DNA from: Citrobacter sedlakii NBRC 105722
GTDB taxonomy: Bacteria; Pseudomonadota; Gammaproteobacteria; Enterobacterales; Enterobacteriaceae
Direction: 5' to 3'
DNA: 64,000 bases
Assembly: GCF_000759835.1 (NCBI RefSeq)
Contig: NZ_BBNB01000001.1
Span: 558,001-622,000, forward strand
The position numbers were made by a program, and so were the translations under genes. Below, in pieces: positions 10,418 to 19,670 of the stretch. The notes beneath the pieces were generated by a model that did no database searches, was not told the DNA's origin, and saw only the letters and a program-made list of their open reading frames with translations. How positions within the stretch are numbered: the first letter of the stretch is position 1; each line of letters opens with the position of its first letter.

Positions 10418-12079
10418 TCAAAATGTTTCCCAGTGGGTGTCGGGTTCAGCGCCGGGTGATGCCTTCTGCGGCTCGCGAGGCGACGGCGCAGAGGCGCGTT
10501 CTTCTGTTTTTTGCGTGGTATAAGGGCGAGCGGCGAGACGAAACGCCGACACCGCTCTGGTTAAGCGACTGGCCTGGTCTTCCAGCGCGGCGGCGGCAGC
10601 GGCGGACTCCTGCACCAGTGCGGCGTTTTGCTGCGTCACACGATCCATTTCCGACACCGCCAGCGCCACCTGATCGATACCGCGGCTTTGCTCGTCGGAC
10701 GCCGAGGCGATTTCCCCCATGATGTCAGTCACCCGGGTCACCGCGTTAACAATGTCATTCATCGTGTCACCCGCGCTTTCAACGAGCACCGAGCCGGTAT
10801 CCACGCGCGCCACTGAATCTTCGATCAGCGCTTTGATTTCTTTTGCCGCCTGCGCGCTGCGGCTGGCGAGATTACGCACCTCTCCGGCAACCACGGCAAA
10901 ACCACGGCCTTGTTCACCGGCGCGCGCCGCTTCAACCGCCGCGTTCAGCGCCAGGATATTGGTCTGGAACGCAATGCCGTCGATCACGCTAATGATGTCG
11001 GCGATTTTCTTCGAACTGTCAGCAATGTCGTGCATCGTTTTAACGACGTTATCCACCACTTTTCCGCCGTGCTGGGCCGTTTCCGAGGCGCTCTGCGCCA
11101 GTTGCGACGCCTGGCGGGCGTTGTCGGCGTTCTGTTTCACGGTGGCGGTCAGTTGTTCCATGCTGGCGGCGGTCTCTTCCAGCGCCGAAGCCTGCTGTTC
11201 GGTTCGCGAAGAGAGGTCGGTATTACCAGTGGCAATCTCGCTGGTGCCGGCATAGATGGCGTCGGACCCTTCCCGCACCTGCGTGACGGTTTCAACCAGC
11301 GAACGCTGCATGTGATCGACGCTGTCGGCCAGTTCGCCAATCTCATTGCGTCCGGCCACGGTCAGGGTAGTGGTTAAATTGCCGCTGGCGATATCACGGA
11401 TATGCGCAATGACGCGCCCCAGCGGGTTCAACAAGGTGTGACGGATGCCGTACCACACCACCACCAGAATCAGCGCCAGCACGACCGCGAGAATGGCAAG
11501 CTGCCACTGGGCGAACTGATAATCGCGGGCGCTTTCGTCAAAGGCCTGGCGGTAAAGTTTTTCGCTGACGCTGGCATACTTGCCCAGCGCTTCGCCGAGC
11601 GCGTTTTGCATTCCCTGAGTCGGCTGGGCAAAGTAGGCGTCCATGTTGCCGCTTTCCAGAAACTGCACCAGTTCGGTTAACGCCGCAAAGTAGGCCTGGT
11701 ACTTCGCCTCCACCTCAAGACTGGCTTCTTCCATGTCAGGCAGCGGACTGATCGCTTTAAATGCCTTATAGTGCACCGCGGCCTGCGCGAGGGTATTTTT
11801 CGCATTCTTCAGCAATTCGGTTTTGGCGCTGCTTTGCTGGTTCGCCGCATCCATCATCATGCGGGCGGAAGAGCGGCTAAGGTTAATACGCGTTTGCAGC
11901 ATCAGATCCCATGTTGAGGTCAGTTCGCTTTGCTGCTGGCGCAGATCGTTTGAGATAACAAAACTGGTCTGGTTCTGCTGTAAAGATGAAAACAGCAGCC
12001 CCCCGGATACAAGCTGTAGCAGTGCGAAAACCCCAAGCACCATCATCAGCATTGTGACAACGCGGATACGGTTAAACAT
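10418..12079 (-). CDS. tar: Methyl-accepting chemotaxis protein Tar (aspartate receptor)
   Basis: 553 residues. TM1 is at about 7-30, then a periplasmic four-helix sensor, TM2 near 190-212, HAMP, and a cytoplasmic coiled-coil with the hairpin tip [20 protein letters not shown]. Aspartate-binding residues of Tar are conserved: R64, R69, R73 ([11 protein letters not shown]) and the YFAQPT segment with T154. The C-terminal CheR/CheB docking pentapeptide reads HWETF where E. coli and Salmonella Tar have NWETF; W and F are kept. It is first gene of the meche unit with its own sigma28 promoter. Upstream lies the csu operon and not cheW. Confidence 0.95.
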   Translation of the reverse strand: MFNRIRVVTMLMMVLGVFALLQLVSGGLLFSSLQQNQTSFVISNDLRQQQSELTSTWDLMLQTRINLSRSSARMMMDAANQQSSAKTELLKNAKNTLAQAAVHYKAFKAISPLPDMEEASLEVEAKYQAYFAALTELVQFLESGNMDAYFAQPTQGMQNALGEALGKYASVSEKLYRQAFDESARDYQFAQWQLAILAVVLALILVVVWYGIRHTLLNPLGRVIAHIRDIASGNLTTTLTVAGRNEIGELADSVDHMQRSLVETVTQVREGSDAIYAGTSEIATGNTDLSSRTEQQASALEETAASMEQLTATVKQNADNARQASQLAQSASETAQHGGKVVDNVVKTMHDIADSSKKIADIISVIDGIAFQTNILALNAAVEAARAGEQGRGFAVVAGEVRNLASRSAQAAKEIKALIEDSVARVDTGSVLVESAGDTMNDIVNAVTRVTDIMGEIASASDEQSRGIDQVALAVSEMDRVTQQNAALVQESAAAAAALEDQASRLTRAVSAFRLAARPYTTQKTEERASAPSPREPQKASPGAEPDTHWETF

Positions 12080-12110
12080 AAGGCACCTTCCTTAAAACGA
12101 GTTATCAACG

Positions 12111-12137
12111 TTATCGGCAACCCGGTTGAGAACTTTA
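12111..12137 (-). promoter_or_regulatory. Sigma28 (FliA) promoter of tar-cheRBYZ
   Basis: On the minus strand: -35 TAAAGTTC (12137-12130), an 11-bp spacer, and -10 GCCGATAA (12118-12111), against the sigma28 consensus TAAAGTTT-N11-GCCGATAA (15 of 16). It ends 31 bp before the tar start. It makes tar-cheRBYZ independent of the distant cheW gene. Confidence 0.92.
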
Positions 12138-12160
12138 CGTTTGCGAAAGGGAAAAACAGA

Positions 12161-13126
12161 TCAGAAGGCGATATCCACAACCACCGTGTCGGTGTAGGTC
12201 CCGGCGGGCGGTGTGGTCTGCGTGGTTAACACTCTGGCGGTGTAGTTGTAGGTGCGCAGCAGGCCGTCGCTGCTAAGAGAAGACGACGCGCTGCTGGCCC
12301 AGCGATCGCCGCCGACGCTTCCCCAGCGGCTGGTGGTGCCTGCCTTATAAATTTCATAGCTCAGACGGTTATTACCGCTTGCCATGTTGCGTACATTGCC
12401 GTTGGCATAGCTGCCATTATTGATGCCTACCGTGTAGGCGCTGCCTTTGGTACAGGTGATCGCCACCGCCTGCGAGACGGCGGGAAAATTGTTCACCAGC
12501 GGCGCGCTGCCAAAGTTCACGTTCGGCGCAGTAAGGGTAATACAGTCATTGGTGACGGTCAGGTTTACCTGCAGGTTAGCCGCCACCGTGCCGGTTTGCG
12601 CGGTAACGCATAAGCCAAGCGCCCCCACCTGGCAGACATTAAAATAGACGCTGAAGTTAAGCGTCACCTGATACGGCCCGGCGCTAACGTTCTGGCCCGT
12701 AAGGGTGCGGAAGTAAAGCGGCAGGGTAAAGCGTGAAGAGCCTAACAGCGCCAGCAATGAACTGCCGCTCCAGGTGTAGCTGCCGCCAATCGGGATCTCA
12801 CTGTTGCTGGCGCAACCGGACTGCGCGCACATGCGTACCGGAATGGCATCCGTCACCGCTGCGTTATCGCTTCGCCTGAGAGCCGCTCTGTTGCTGACCG
12901 AAAGCGTCGCGCCAGTATAGGTCAGAGTGATGGTATCGTTGTTCAACAATCCCAACACCACGTCGCACTGGACCACGAGATTAGCGCTGGTGGCCTGCTC
13001 GCTGCTGTTCACGGTAAAAGATGACACGCTGCCAAACGCGCCGCTGGTGGTGGTGACGGCACAGGCGGCCCAGGCCCCCGGCGTAACCAGCAGAAACAGG
13101 ATCCCCCACAACGCCCGTCCCATCAT
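12161..13126 (-). CDS. Spore coat U domain protein, probable two-domain tip adhesin of archaic (Csu-type) pilus
   Basis: 321 residues with a signal peptide (MMGRALWGILFLLVTPGAWA). There are two spore-coat-protein-U beta-sandwich domains: one from about 22 to 170, and a second from about 185 to the end (TNDCITLTAPNVNFGSAPLV...) finishing with TYTDTVVVDIAF, the pilin-like end strand. Last position after usher, double size and domain doubling match CsuE of Acinetobacter, the hydrophobic tip adhesin for abiotic surfaces. The start overlaps the usher stop by 4 bp. No terminator is visible between its stop (12161) and the tar promoter 24 bp away, so read-through into tar is possible. Confidence 0.82.
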   Translation of the reverse strand: MMGRALWGILFLLVTPGAWAACAVTTTSGAFGSVSSFTVNSSEQATSANLVVQCDVVLGLLNNDTITLTYTGATLSVSNRAALRRSDNAAVTDAIPVRMCAQSGCASNSEIPIGGSYTWSGSSLLALLGSSRFTLPLYFRTLTGQNVSAGPYQVTLNFSVYFNVCQVGALGLCVTAQTGTVAANLQVNLTVTNDCITLTAPNVNFGSAPLVNNFPAVSQAVAITCTKGSAYTVGINNGSYANGNVRNMASGNNRLSYEIYKAGTTSRWGSVGGDRWASSASSSLSSDGLLRTYNYTARVLTTQTTPPAGTYTDTVVVDIAF

Positions 13127-15513
13127 GGCGCCCCCTTACGGCAGACCAGCGGCCCGTAGGTTTGCAGCTTATGCCCGGGATTAGGCGCAAGAGTGAATAT
13201 GGCCGTGCAATGCTCTCCGGCCGGGGTTATCGCCCGGAGTCGGTTCACCTCGGCAAGATTTTCCAGCCAGACGATACCCTCATATCCCACCACCGCAGGC
13301 GCACTGTTGTCGCGCAGCACCTGGCTTGCCAGCGGCAGCGGCTGCCCCTCTGCGTCGTGCAAAATCACGCTGGCCACCCGCTCCTGTTCCATTGGGAAAT
13401 CGACCAGATAACCGCTCTGACGACGTAGCGCGACTTTGCGCTCGGTCTCCTTCAGGCGGGTATCCGCGGGCAGGTTGAGGGTATTAATGCTGTAGCTCGC
13501 AGGATAATAAGCGGATACGCCGCTTATCAGCAAAAAGCCTTTCTCATTGGTTTTGCCGACCGGTTGATTCTCATAGTTCACCGGCACTTCAGGCTGACCG
13601 TCAGTACTGACCACCACAAATGCATCGTTGATTTTATTGGCGGCGAAAAGCTGATTTTCCATCAACACCAGCGATCCCATCGCCTCTCCCCACCAGGTCA
13701 TGGCGTTGCTTTCGCCGTATGCGCCCCCCTGTAATTCAACGTTATTATTGCGCCAGCCCAGCGTCGCCTGCTGGTAGTTTCGCGCCTGGGTCTGTCGCGC
13801 CCACGCCAGATTCCAGCTGAACCCGCCGTCCGTCGGCATCGAGTGGTTATAGTTGATACGCTGCGTCTGCCCGGCATCCGGCGTTTTCTCGGCGCTCAGC
13901 GCCACGCTGTCGCGATCGCCCAGTGGAATTTGCACCGACATTGCCAGCGTCCAGTCACCCTGCTGATTGTCACGACTGGCAGCCAGATAGATACTGCTGC
14001 TTCCCCATAAATTGCGGCTCCAGGAGAGATTGAGCAGCTCCGTTTTTTGCGCGTCGAAGCTGCGGATGCCAATCCACGCCGCGCCAATATTGCCGAAGGT
14101 TCCCATATTAACGGTTAACGAATACTGATCGCTGCGCTGACTTAAAGAGGCCAGCGGGCGGTTGTCGTCATCCACCAGCGCGGTCTGGTCATATAACGCC
14201 AGGTTGCCGAAACCGCGCTCGCGGCGGGAATGTTGCGTGGCGACACTAAAGGCTGCGGTACTGTATTGATACCCCCAGTTAAGCTGATTACCGTGGTGAC
14301 CGCGCATTCTGCTTTCCGTCCATGCGCCGTTCACAACGCCAAAGCGGCCCACTTTCACCAGTGCGCCCACACCGCCCAGCGCCAGTTCTTCGGCGCCTTC
14401 GCCATGACCTTCAAGCGTCAGAGCGTCATTGACGCCATAGCGATAGCTCGCGCTGCCCACCACCGGGCCGTAATCAAAATTATCAATACCGTAATTGCGC
14501 CGCAGGCTGCCGAGCGTAACGGCATCATCGCTGACGCCCGATTTCAACAAATTGCTGGCGACATAAAACGGTAAGGTGGTGCTGCCCTGTCTGCCAAGCG
14601 CGTCACGGGTGACCAGCACCGCGTCTCCCGCACCGTTTATATAAGGAAGGTTCGTCAGCGTAAACGGCCCGGGCTGCAGCTCCGTCGACCCCGCGCGATA
14701 ACCGTTGATGAACAGATCCACAGCGGTCGGCACCGCGGCTTCACCGGAGAATGCCGGTAGCGGCCAGGTCACCAGATCCGGACGCAGCGAGAAGTCGCGT
14801 CCCCAGGAGATCCCGCCGACGCGGACGCTGTTGCTCCAGCTCAGGGCGTCAGTAATCACATCCCCCACCTGCCACTGGGTCGCATTTTCCTCATGAGTTG
14901 CGGTAAAAACCGTATCGTAACGCACATAGCCATCCTGCCAGTCATCGTCCCCCGCCAGATTTTGCCGCACGTACCCGGTTGAAGAGAGCGACCCCGCATC
15001 GTTAAAAAAACGCAGCTCATGCCAGACGGAGGCCTGGCTGTCGCCATCCTGGGTACTGCTGGCGTATACGTCGTAATTCAGCAACGCCCCGCTGCCGTTT
15101 CTCGCCACAGACGCCGGGGATTCACCGCCAAACGGCGTGCTGCGTACCGGTAACCATTCGCGCGGCACGCTGAGCAGCAGTCGCTGACCGCTGCTGTCGT
15201 AATCCACTTTCACCTGCGTCATCCGGGAGAGATTCACCTCCCCCGCCGCCAGTTGTTCGGCAGGCAGGCCAGCCTGTTGCAGATCGGCGCTGGCGACAAA
15301 GAAGTCGCCGCCGCGCCGGGTTACCGCCACCACCTTTTGCGTCTCGTAGTGGTTAACCACCAGCGCCAGATGAAAAACCGCCTGCCGATCGAGCGCGCGC
15401 GCATCCGGTGGCGGCGGCAACACATCATCGCCGCTCCCGGCGCGGCAAAGCCCGCTGGTGGTCAGTATGGCCGTCACAAACACGCCGCTCAGTTGGCGGG
15501 ACCAGACAACCAT
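13123..15513 (-). CDS. Outer-membrane usher of archaic chaperone-usher pilus (CsuD-like)
   Basis: 796 residues with a signal peptide (ending ...SGLCRAGSG). The N-terminal periplasmic domain is followed by a beta-barrel with the plug region (VDLFINGYRAGSTELQPGPF TL, near residue 265) and C-terminal domains ending GPLVCRKGAP, typical of the FimD/PapC superfamily and specifically the shorter Csu-type ushers. It accepts chaperone-subunit complexes and assembles the pilus at the outer membrane. The start lies 25 bp inside the chaperone gene, so translation is probably coupled. The frame is intact. Confidence 0.88.
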   Translation of the reverse strand: MVVWSRQLSGVFVTAILTTSGLCRAGSGDDVLPPPPDARALDRQAVFHLALVVNHYETQKVVAVTRRGGDFFVASADLQQAGLPAEQLAAGEVNLSRMTQVKVDYDSSGQRLLLSVPREWLPVRSTPFGGESPASVARNGSGALLNYDVYASSTQDGDSQASVWHELRFFNDAGSLSSTGYVRQNLAGDDDWQDGYVRYDTVFTATHEENATQWQVGDVITDALSWSNSVRVGGISWGRDFSLRPDLVTWPLPAFSGEAAVPTAVDLFINGYRAGSTELQPGPFTLTNLPYINGAGDAVLVTRDALGRQGSTTLPFYVASNLLKSGVSDDAVTLGSLRRNYGIDNFDYGPVVGSASYRYGVNDALTLEGHGEGAEELALGGVGALVKVGRFGVVNGAWTESRMRGHHGNQLNWGYQYSTAAFSVATQHSRRERGFGNLALYDQTALVDDDNRPLASLSQRSDQYSLTVNMGTFGNIGAAWIGIRSFDAQKTELLNLSWSRNLWGSSSIYLAASRDNQQGDWTLAMSVQIPLGDRDSVALSAEKTPDAGQTQRINYNHSMPTDGGFSWNLAWARQTQARNYQQATLGWRNNNVELQGGAYGESNAMTWWGEAMGSLVLMENQLFAANKINDAFVVVSTDGQPEVPVNYENQPVGKTNEKGFLLISGVSAYYPASYSINTLNLPADTRLKETERKVALRRQSGYLVDFPMEQERVASVILHDAEGQPLPLASQVLRDNSAPAVVGYEGIVWLENLAEVNRLRAITPAGEHCTAIFTLAPNPGHKLQTYGPLVCRKGAP

Positions 15514-16244
15514 TTGCCGTCCTGCGCGTTGATTGCCGCGGTTAATCGGTCCGGACGGGTTGCGCCAGTGGGTAACGGCCAGCGGCGGAAACTCCCCGGC
15601 AACACATACCCGAGCAGCCCCTCGGCCATCGTGTGTTGAGACCCGCCCTGTTGCAGTGACACTTTGCTCAGCCGGACATGCACGTCACTGTCATTGCGCA
15701 CTTCCAGCTGTGGTTGCCCTTCGCTGCGCACCACCCGCCAGTGCAGTTGCGAAGGCTTCACCTGCGCGTGATGTTCCCCTTGCGCCCAGGTCTGCACCCC
15801 CTGTCCGTAAACAAACAGCGGTAGCGAATAGCGCATCTGCACCTTCAGTCCCATCTGGGGTGTACTGACGGGCTCCGGCTGGGGGATCTCGTCCACGATG
15901 ATCCGGTAAGCCTGCTCCACACCGGCAGGAACGGTCGTCTGTTTAATCAGGCGAATGAGCTGTTTACTGCCTTTTTCGATACGGACAATCGGCGGGCTGG
16001 CGACCACCTCCTGCTGCGCCTTATAGCGTTCATATCCATTTTCCTGCTGCCAGCGCACAATGCGTACCTGCATCGTCGTGGGCGTGTCGCCCTGATTCTG
16101 GATCCACAGTTCGGTGGCATTATTCTCCGCCGCCAGCCAGGGATCGATGGGCCACAGCAGTATTGTGGCGGCGCTGTTGGCCCCGGGTGAGACCAGTGCT
16201 GCCGTGAGTACCGACAACAGTCCGAACGATGCTCGCACCTTCAT
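15489..16244 (-). CDS. Periplasmic chaperone of archaic pilus (CsuC-like)
   Basis: 251 residues with a signal peptide (cleavage near GANSAA). Two Ig-like domains follow. Typical chaperone features are LWIQNQGDTP near 45, QLIRLIK near 104-110 (the subunit-donating G1-strand region precedes it) and YRIIVDEIPQP near 122. It would stabilise SCPU pilins by donor-strand complementation in the periplasm. It lies 16 bp after the second pilin gene and overlaps the usher start. Confidence 0.86.
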   Translation of the reverse strand: MKVRASFGLLSVLTAALVSPGANSAATILLWPIDPWLAAENNATELWIQNQGDTPTTMQVRIVRWQQENGYERYKAQQEVVASPPIVRIEKGSKQLIRLIKQTTVPAGVEQAYRIIVDEIPQPEPVSTPQMGLKVQMRYSLPLFVYGQGVQTWAQGEHHAQVKPSQLHWRVVRSEGQPQLEVRNDSDVHVRLSKVSLQQGGSQHTMAEGLLGYVLPGSFRRWPLPTGATRPDRLTAAINAQDGKWLSGPAN

Positions 16245-16260
16245 TTCACTTCTCCCTTCG

Positions 16261-16803
16261 CTACCATGACAAGGTCACCGTAAGCTGATCTGAATAATTA
16301 CCTGCCGGGCTAAAACCCGTTAAAAACGCGACGCCAAACAGCGGTAGCGCAATATTGTTACTGTTGGTATAGGTGACAGAGACCGGCTGGTTGACGCCAA
16401 TCTCACTGTTCGCCGCCAGCGAGGCGGTACGGTACAAACGGTACCCCACGCGCTGCGTCCCGCCGTCACGCTGCATATTACGCACCGTACCGTAATAGCG
16501 TCCGCCATCCACCGTCATGCTCAGCGCCACGCCTGGCGTACAGGCCAGCGCCAGCGCGGCGTTTGGCACAAACTGGGCGTTCACCTGACGGTTCTCCACG
16601 CCGCTGTAGCTGCCAAAGTTCAGATTCCCCATCGCCGCTCCGCTCCCCGTGGTAACCGAACAGCCCGGCACGATGGTGGCATTCACCTGAAAGGATTGCG
16701 TGGTAATGGCATAGGCCGGGAAAGCCATCAGCGCGAGAACCGTCAAAAAAAGACGTCGCTTTCCCCCGCCTCCCCACAGGAAGCGCCTGAACCGTGTTCT
16801 CAT
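16261..16803 (-). CDS. Spore coat U domain pilin subunit
   Basis: 180 residues. There is a basic N terminus (MRTRFRRFLWGGGGKRR) before a hydrophobic signal segment ending FPAYA, then one SCPU domain (FQVNATIVPGCSVTT ... NLNFGSYSG ... GNYSDQLTVTLSW). The terminal aromatic after alternating beta residues is the pilin end strand. A minor or adaptor subunit is likely, as the preceding gene looks like the major pilin. Gaps of 13 and 16 bp on either side place it inside the operon. Confidence 0.82.
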   Translation of the reverse strand: MRTRFRRFLWGGGGKRRLFLTVLALMAFPAYAITTQSFQVNATIVPGCSVTTGSGAAMGNLNFGSYSGVENRQVNAQFVPNAALALACTPGVALSMTVDGGRYYGTVRNMQRDGGTQRVGYRLYRTASLAANSEIGVNQPVSVTYTNSNNIALPLFGVAFLTGFSPAGNYSDQLTVTLSW

Positions 16804-16816
16804 TTAAAGTGACGTA

Positions 16817-17386
16817 TCAGTAAATAACGCTGACGTTGATGGTGTCCGTGTACGTACCGGGAACCACGGTCACGCTGTTACCGCCGCCCTGGATCCGACC
16901 GAAGATCGTATAGTTATCGACCCCGGCTGTAGTGGAGACTTTAGGAATAGGAGTATTGTTAGCGATCACGTTATTGAAGCCGCTGTCGCTGTAGAGGCTG
17001 TACGCCACGCCCTGAGTGGTATTCGCGGCGTTCACCAGATAACGGGCTGGCGTTCCCGGCGTACCGACCACCGAGCCCGGCGCGGAAGAATTGGTATTAC
17101 CGGTAATCTGTACGGTGTAGTCGGTAGTGGTGCACTGGATACCAAAACTGTTGCCCCCTGCGGCGCCGGTGAGCTGGGTGGTCAGTTCAGAAAAGGTGGC
17201 GGGATGCGTCCCGAAATTCAACGTACCAAAGTTGATACCGTTCTGACTGGGCGAGCCGTTTATCAGGCAGCCATTGGTTAACGTCAGTGACACCCCGACC
17301 GTGCCGCTGCTGGTTACCGCCATCGTCGAAGGCAAGGGAACAAGAAAAATGCCAGCTATACCCAGGAACCGAGAAAATGTGTTCAT
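16817..17386 (-). CDS. Spore coat U domain pilin, probable major subunit (CsuA/B-like)
   Basis: 189 residues with a signal peptide (FLVPLPSTMA). A single SCPU domain starts at SGTVGVSLTLTNGCLINGSP. The small-residue- and Asn/Thr/Gly-rich mature chain and C-terminal GTYTDTINVSVIY fit an archaic major pilin. It is first gene of a five-gene operon (pilin, pilin, chaperone, usher, tip) running toward tar. Acinetobacter csu has six genes, and here one minor subunit fewer is present. The role is by order and family. Confidence 0.83.
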   Translation of the reverse strand: MNTFSRFLGIAGIFLVPLPSTMAVTSSGTVGVSLTLTNGCLINGSPSQNGINFGTLNFGTHPATFSELTTQLTGAAGGNSFGIQCTTTDYTVQITGNTNSSAPGSVVGTPGTPARYLVNAANTTQGVAYSLYSDSGFNNVIANNTPIPKVSTTAGVDNYTIFGRIQGGGNSVTVVPGTYTDTINVSVIY

Positions 17387-17809
17387 GACTCCACCTCCGA
17401 AATACCGTCACGTTGACGAAAGCCAGCACCGACGTAGCGAGAAAGTTCGCACACGTTCAGAAAACAAACCGATAATCAGAAATTTAGTTTACGGCGCGGA
17501 AAACAACCACTGGCGTTACGCTTGTTCATACAGAGGGGTGATTGACGTAAAAACAGCATATATATCAGTCCATTAACTTTCATTACATCTCATTTACCCT
17601 GCTCCGTCGAAGGATATATTCATTCTTATGCGATCCAGATCACGAAAACGCCCTTCGAAGAACACAACAAAATGCGTAATTAATAAAAAATAGTTGTAAG
17701 CCGGGCGGGAATACGCCAATTTAGGTAGTAAATAAATCTTCACCAATAAATTCACAAAACAAATATATCGCTGATAACAAATTGTTAAATTCAGCCCGAG
17801 GGATTTTCA
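17387..17809. other. 423-bp divergent control region: csu-type operon / symporter
   Basis: AT-rich compared with the flanking genes and without an ORF. It must hold the promoter of the pilus operon (leftward) and that of the symporter (rightward). A CRP-like site is noted separately. I see no clear sigma28 site for the pilus operon, so it is probably not a class 3 flagellar gene set. Confidence 0.6.
17629..17644. promoter_or_regulatory. Candidate CRP site upstream of symporter
   Basis: TGCGA-TCCAGA-TCACG matches TGTGA-N6-TCACA at 8 of 10 core bases. It lies 166-181 bp before the symporter start. Carbon-catabolite control would fit a dicarboxylate carrier. Weak evidence by sequence alone. Confidence 0.4.
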
Positions 17810-19078
17810 GTGGCAAATGCAAATAAACTCACGATATTCATCGTGATTTTCATGCTGGCAGGCATTGTGTCAGGCGCGGTTATTCACTCCTGGACATCCG
17901 AAAGCGTGATTACCGCCTGGGCAGAGAACATCACCCTTCTTACCGATATCTTTTTGCGCCTGATAAAAATGGTCATTGCGCCGTTAGTCTTCAGTACGCT
18001 GACCGTTGGCATTATGCGTCTGGGCGAGACCGCCACCATCGGGCGCGTGGGCGGTAAGGCGATGATCTGGTTTATCAGCTCCTCGATACTGTCGATTCTG
18101 GTAGGGCTGTTTATTGTTACCCTTGAACAGCCCGGCAGCGGCCTGAACCTGACCATTCCCAAAGACGCGGTGGAAACCGGTCTGGCGGTGGGCGGTATGA
18201 GCCTGAAAGGCTTTCTGTCACATACGATCCCCACCAGCATTGCCGAAGCGATGGCGAATAATGAAATTTTGCAGATCGTGGTGTTCTCAATGTTCTTTGG
18301 TATCGGCGGCGCGTCGCTGGGCGAGAAATTCAACGCCCCACTGGTTGCCGCGCTGGATGTGGTTTCGCATATTATGCTGAAGGTGACGGGCTACGTGATG
18401 TATGTGGCTCCACTGGCGATATTTGCCGCGATTTCTTCGGTGATCGCCACCGAAGGAGTGGGGATTTTACTCAACTACGCCTCGTTTATCGGCGGCTATT
18501 ACGTCGCCATTCTGATGACCTGCCTGGTGCTGTTGGCCGCGGGTTATCTGGTGCTGAAAAAAGAGGTGTTCCGGCTGGTCAGTCTGCTGAAGGAACCTGT
18601 GCTGGTCGCCTTTACCACCAGCAGTTCTGAAGCCGCTTACCCGAAAACCCTGGAGTTGCTGACCAAATTCGGCTGCTCGCGCAATATTGTTTCTTTCGTT
18701 TTGCCGATCGGGTATTCCTTTAATCTGGTCGGTTCGATGGTGTACTGTTCGTTTGCGTCGATGTTTATCGCCCAGGCGTACAATATTCACCTGTCGTTGG
18801 CTGAGATCAGCGTGCTGATGCTGACTCTGATGCTGGCCTCAAAAGGGATTGCCGGCGTTCCGCGTTCGGCGCTGGTAGTGCTGGCGGCAACCATTCCGAG
18901 CTTCAATATCCCGGTGGCGGGCATTTTGTTGCTGATGGGTATCGACCATTTCCTCGACATGGGGCGTTCCGCCATCAATGTGTTAGGTAACGGCATTGCC
19001 ACCGCGATGCTGGCGCAGGATGAAGGATTACTGACGGAAAGCGAAAAAAAAGTGGCAGAGCAGGAAGTTAACGCATAA
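17810..19078 (+). CDS. Dicarboxylate/amino acid:cation symporter (DAACS family)
   Basis: 422 residues from a GTG at 17810 with a purine-rich RBS (GAGGGA) about 8 bp upstream. Multiple membrane helices of the GltP/DctA fold. The serine-rich hairpin reads AFTTSSSEAAYPKTLE near residue 264, and the substrate-site helix has GIDHFLDMGRSAINVLGN near 380-397 with conserved Asp, Arg and Asn. Transports C4-dicarboxylates, aspartate or glutamate with protons or sodium; which one is not decidable here. It lies divergent from the pilus operon and convergent with cheW, between the two chemotaxis operons. Confidence 0.88.
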   Translation: MANANKLTIFIVIFMLAGIVSGAVIHSWTSESVITAWAENITLLTDIFLRLIKMVIAPLVFSTLTVGIMRLGETATIGRVGGKAMIWFISSSILSILVGLFIVTLEQPGSGLNLTIPKDAVETGLAVGGMSLKGFLSHTIPTSIAEAMANNEILQIVVFSMFFGIGGASLGEKFNAPLVAALDVVSHIMLKVTGYVMYVAPLAIFAAISSVIATEGVGILLNYASFIGGYYVAILMTCLVLLAAGYLVLKKEVFRLVSLLKEPVLVAFTTSSSEAAYPKTLELLTKFGCSRNIVSFVLPIGYSFNLVGSMVYCSFASMFIAQAYNIHLSLAEISVLMLTLMLASKGIAGVPRSALVVLAATIPSFNIPVAGILLLMGIDHFLDMGRSAINVLGNGIATAMLAQDEGLLTESEKKVAEQEVNA

Positions 19079-19106
19079 CGGTTTATGCTGGCGGATACCG
19101 TTGATA

Positions 19107-19142
19107 CGCAGGCCCGGAAGCGGCATCACCGCCGGGCCTGCG
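19107..19142. terminator. Bidirectional stem-loop between symporter and cheW
   Basis: CGCAGGCCCGG (19107-19117) and CCGGGCCTGCG (19132-19142) form an 11-bp perfect stem between two convergent genes. There is no long T run. It resembles a REP-type 3' end hairpin and probably closes both transcripts. Confidence 0.65.
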
Positions 19143-19146
19143 CCTC

Positions 19147-19650
19147 TTACGCCATATGCGAGGCGGCAATATCCAGCAGCGCCATTTCGTCACTGTTCAG
19201 CAGTTTTTCAATATTCACCAGAATCAGCATACGTTCGCCCAGCGCGCCCAGTCCCGTCAGGTATTCCGTTGACAAGGTGACGGCAAACTCCGGCGCAGGA
19301 CGAATCTGTTCCGCGGTCAGCGACAGCACGTCGGAAACGCCATCAACGACAATGCCGACCACGCGCTGCCCCAGGTTAAGCACGATCACGACCGTGTTAT
19401 CGTTGTACTCAACGTCACCCTCGCAGAACTTCACGCGCAGATCGACGATTGGCACGATCACACCGCGCAGGTTGGTCACTCCTTTGATAAACGCAGGGGT
19501 GTTGGCTATCCGGGTAACCTGATCATAGCCGCGGATTTCCTGCACTTTCAGAATATCAATACCGTATTCTTCGTCTCCCAGCGTAAACACCAGGAACTCC
19601 TGACCTGACGGCTCGCCGGCCAGTTTGGTTACATTAGTCATACCGGTCAT
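19147..19650 (-). CDS. cheW: Chemotaxis coupling protein CheW
   Basis: 167 residues, full length, with an SH3-like CheW fold ([38 protein letters not shown]). It links MCP tips to CheA in the receptor array. It follows cheA by 20 bp and is the last gene of motAB-cheAW. In E. coli and Salmonella tar follows directly, whereas here a symporter and the pilus operon intervene. Confidence 0.98.
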   Translation of the reverse strand: MTGMTNVTKLAGEPSGQEFLVFTLGDEEYGIDILKVQEIRGYDQVTRIANTPAFIKGVTNLRGVIVPIVDLRVKFCEGDVEYNDNTVVIVLNLGQRVVGIVVDGVSDVLSLTAEQIRPAPEFAVTLSTEYLTGLGALGERMLILVNIEKLLNSDEMALLDIAASHMA

Positions 19651-19670
19651 ATTTTTCCTTTCTCACTCAA

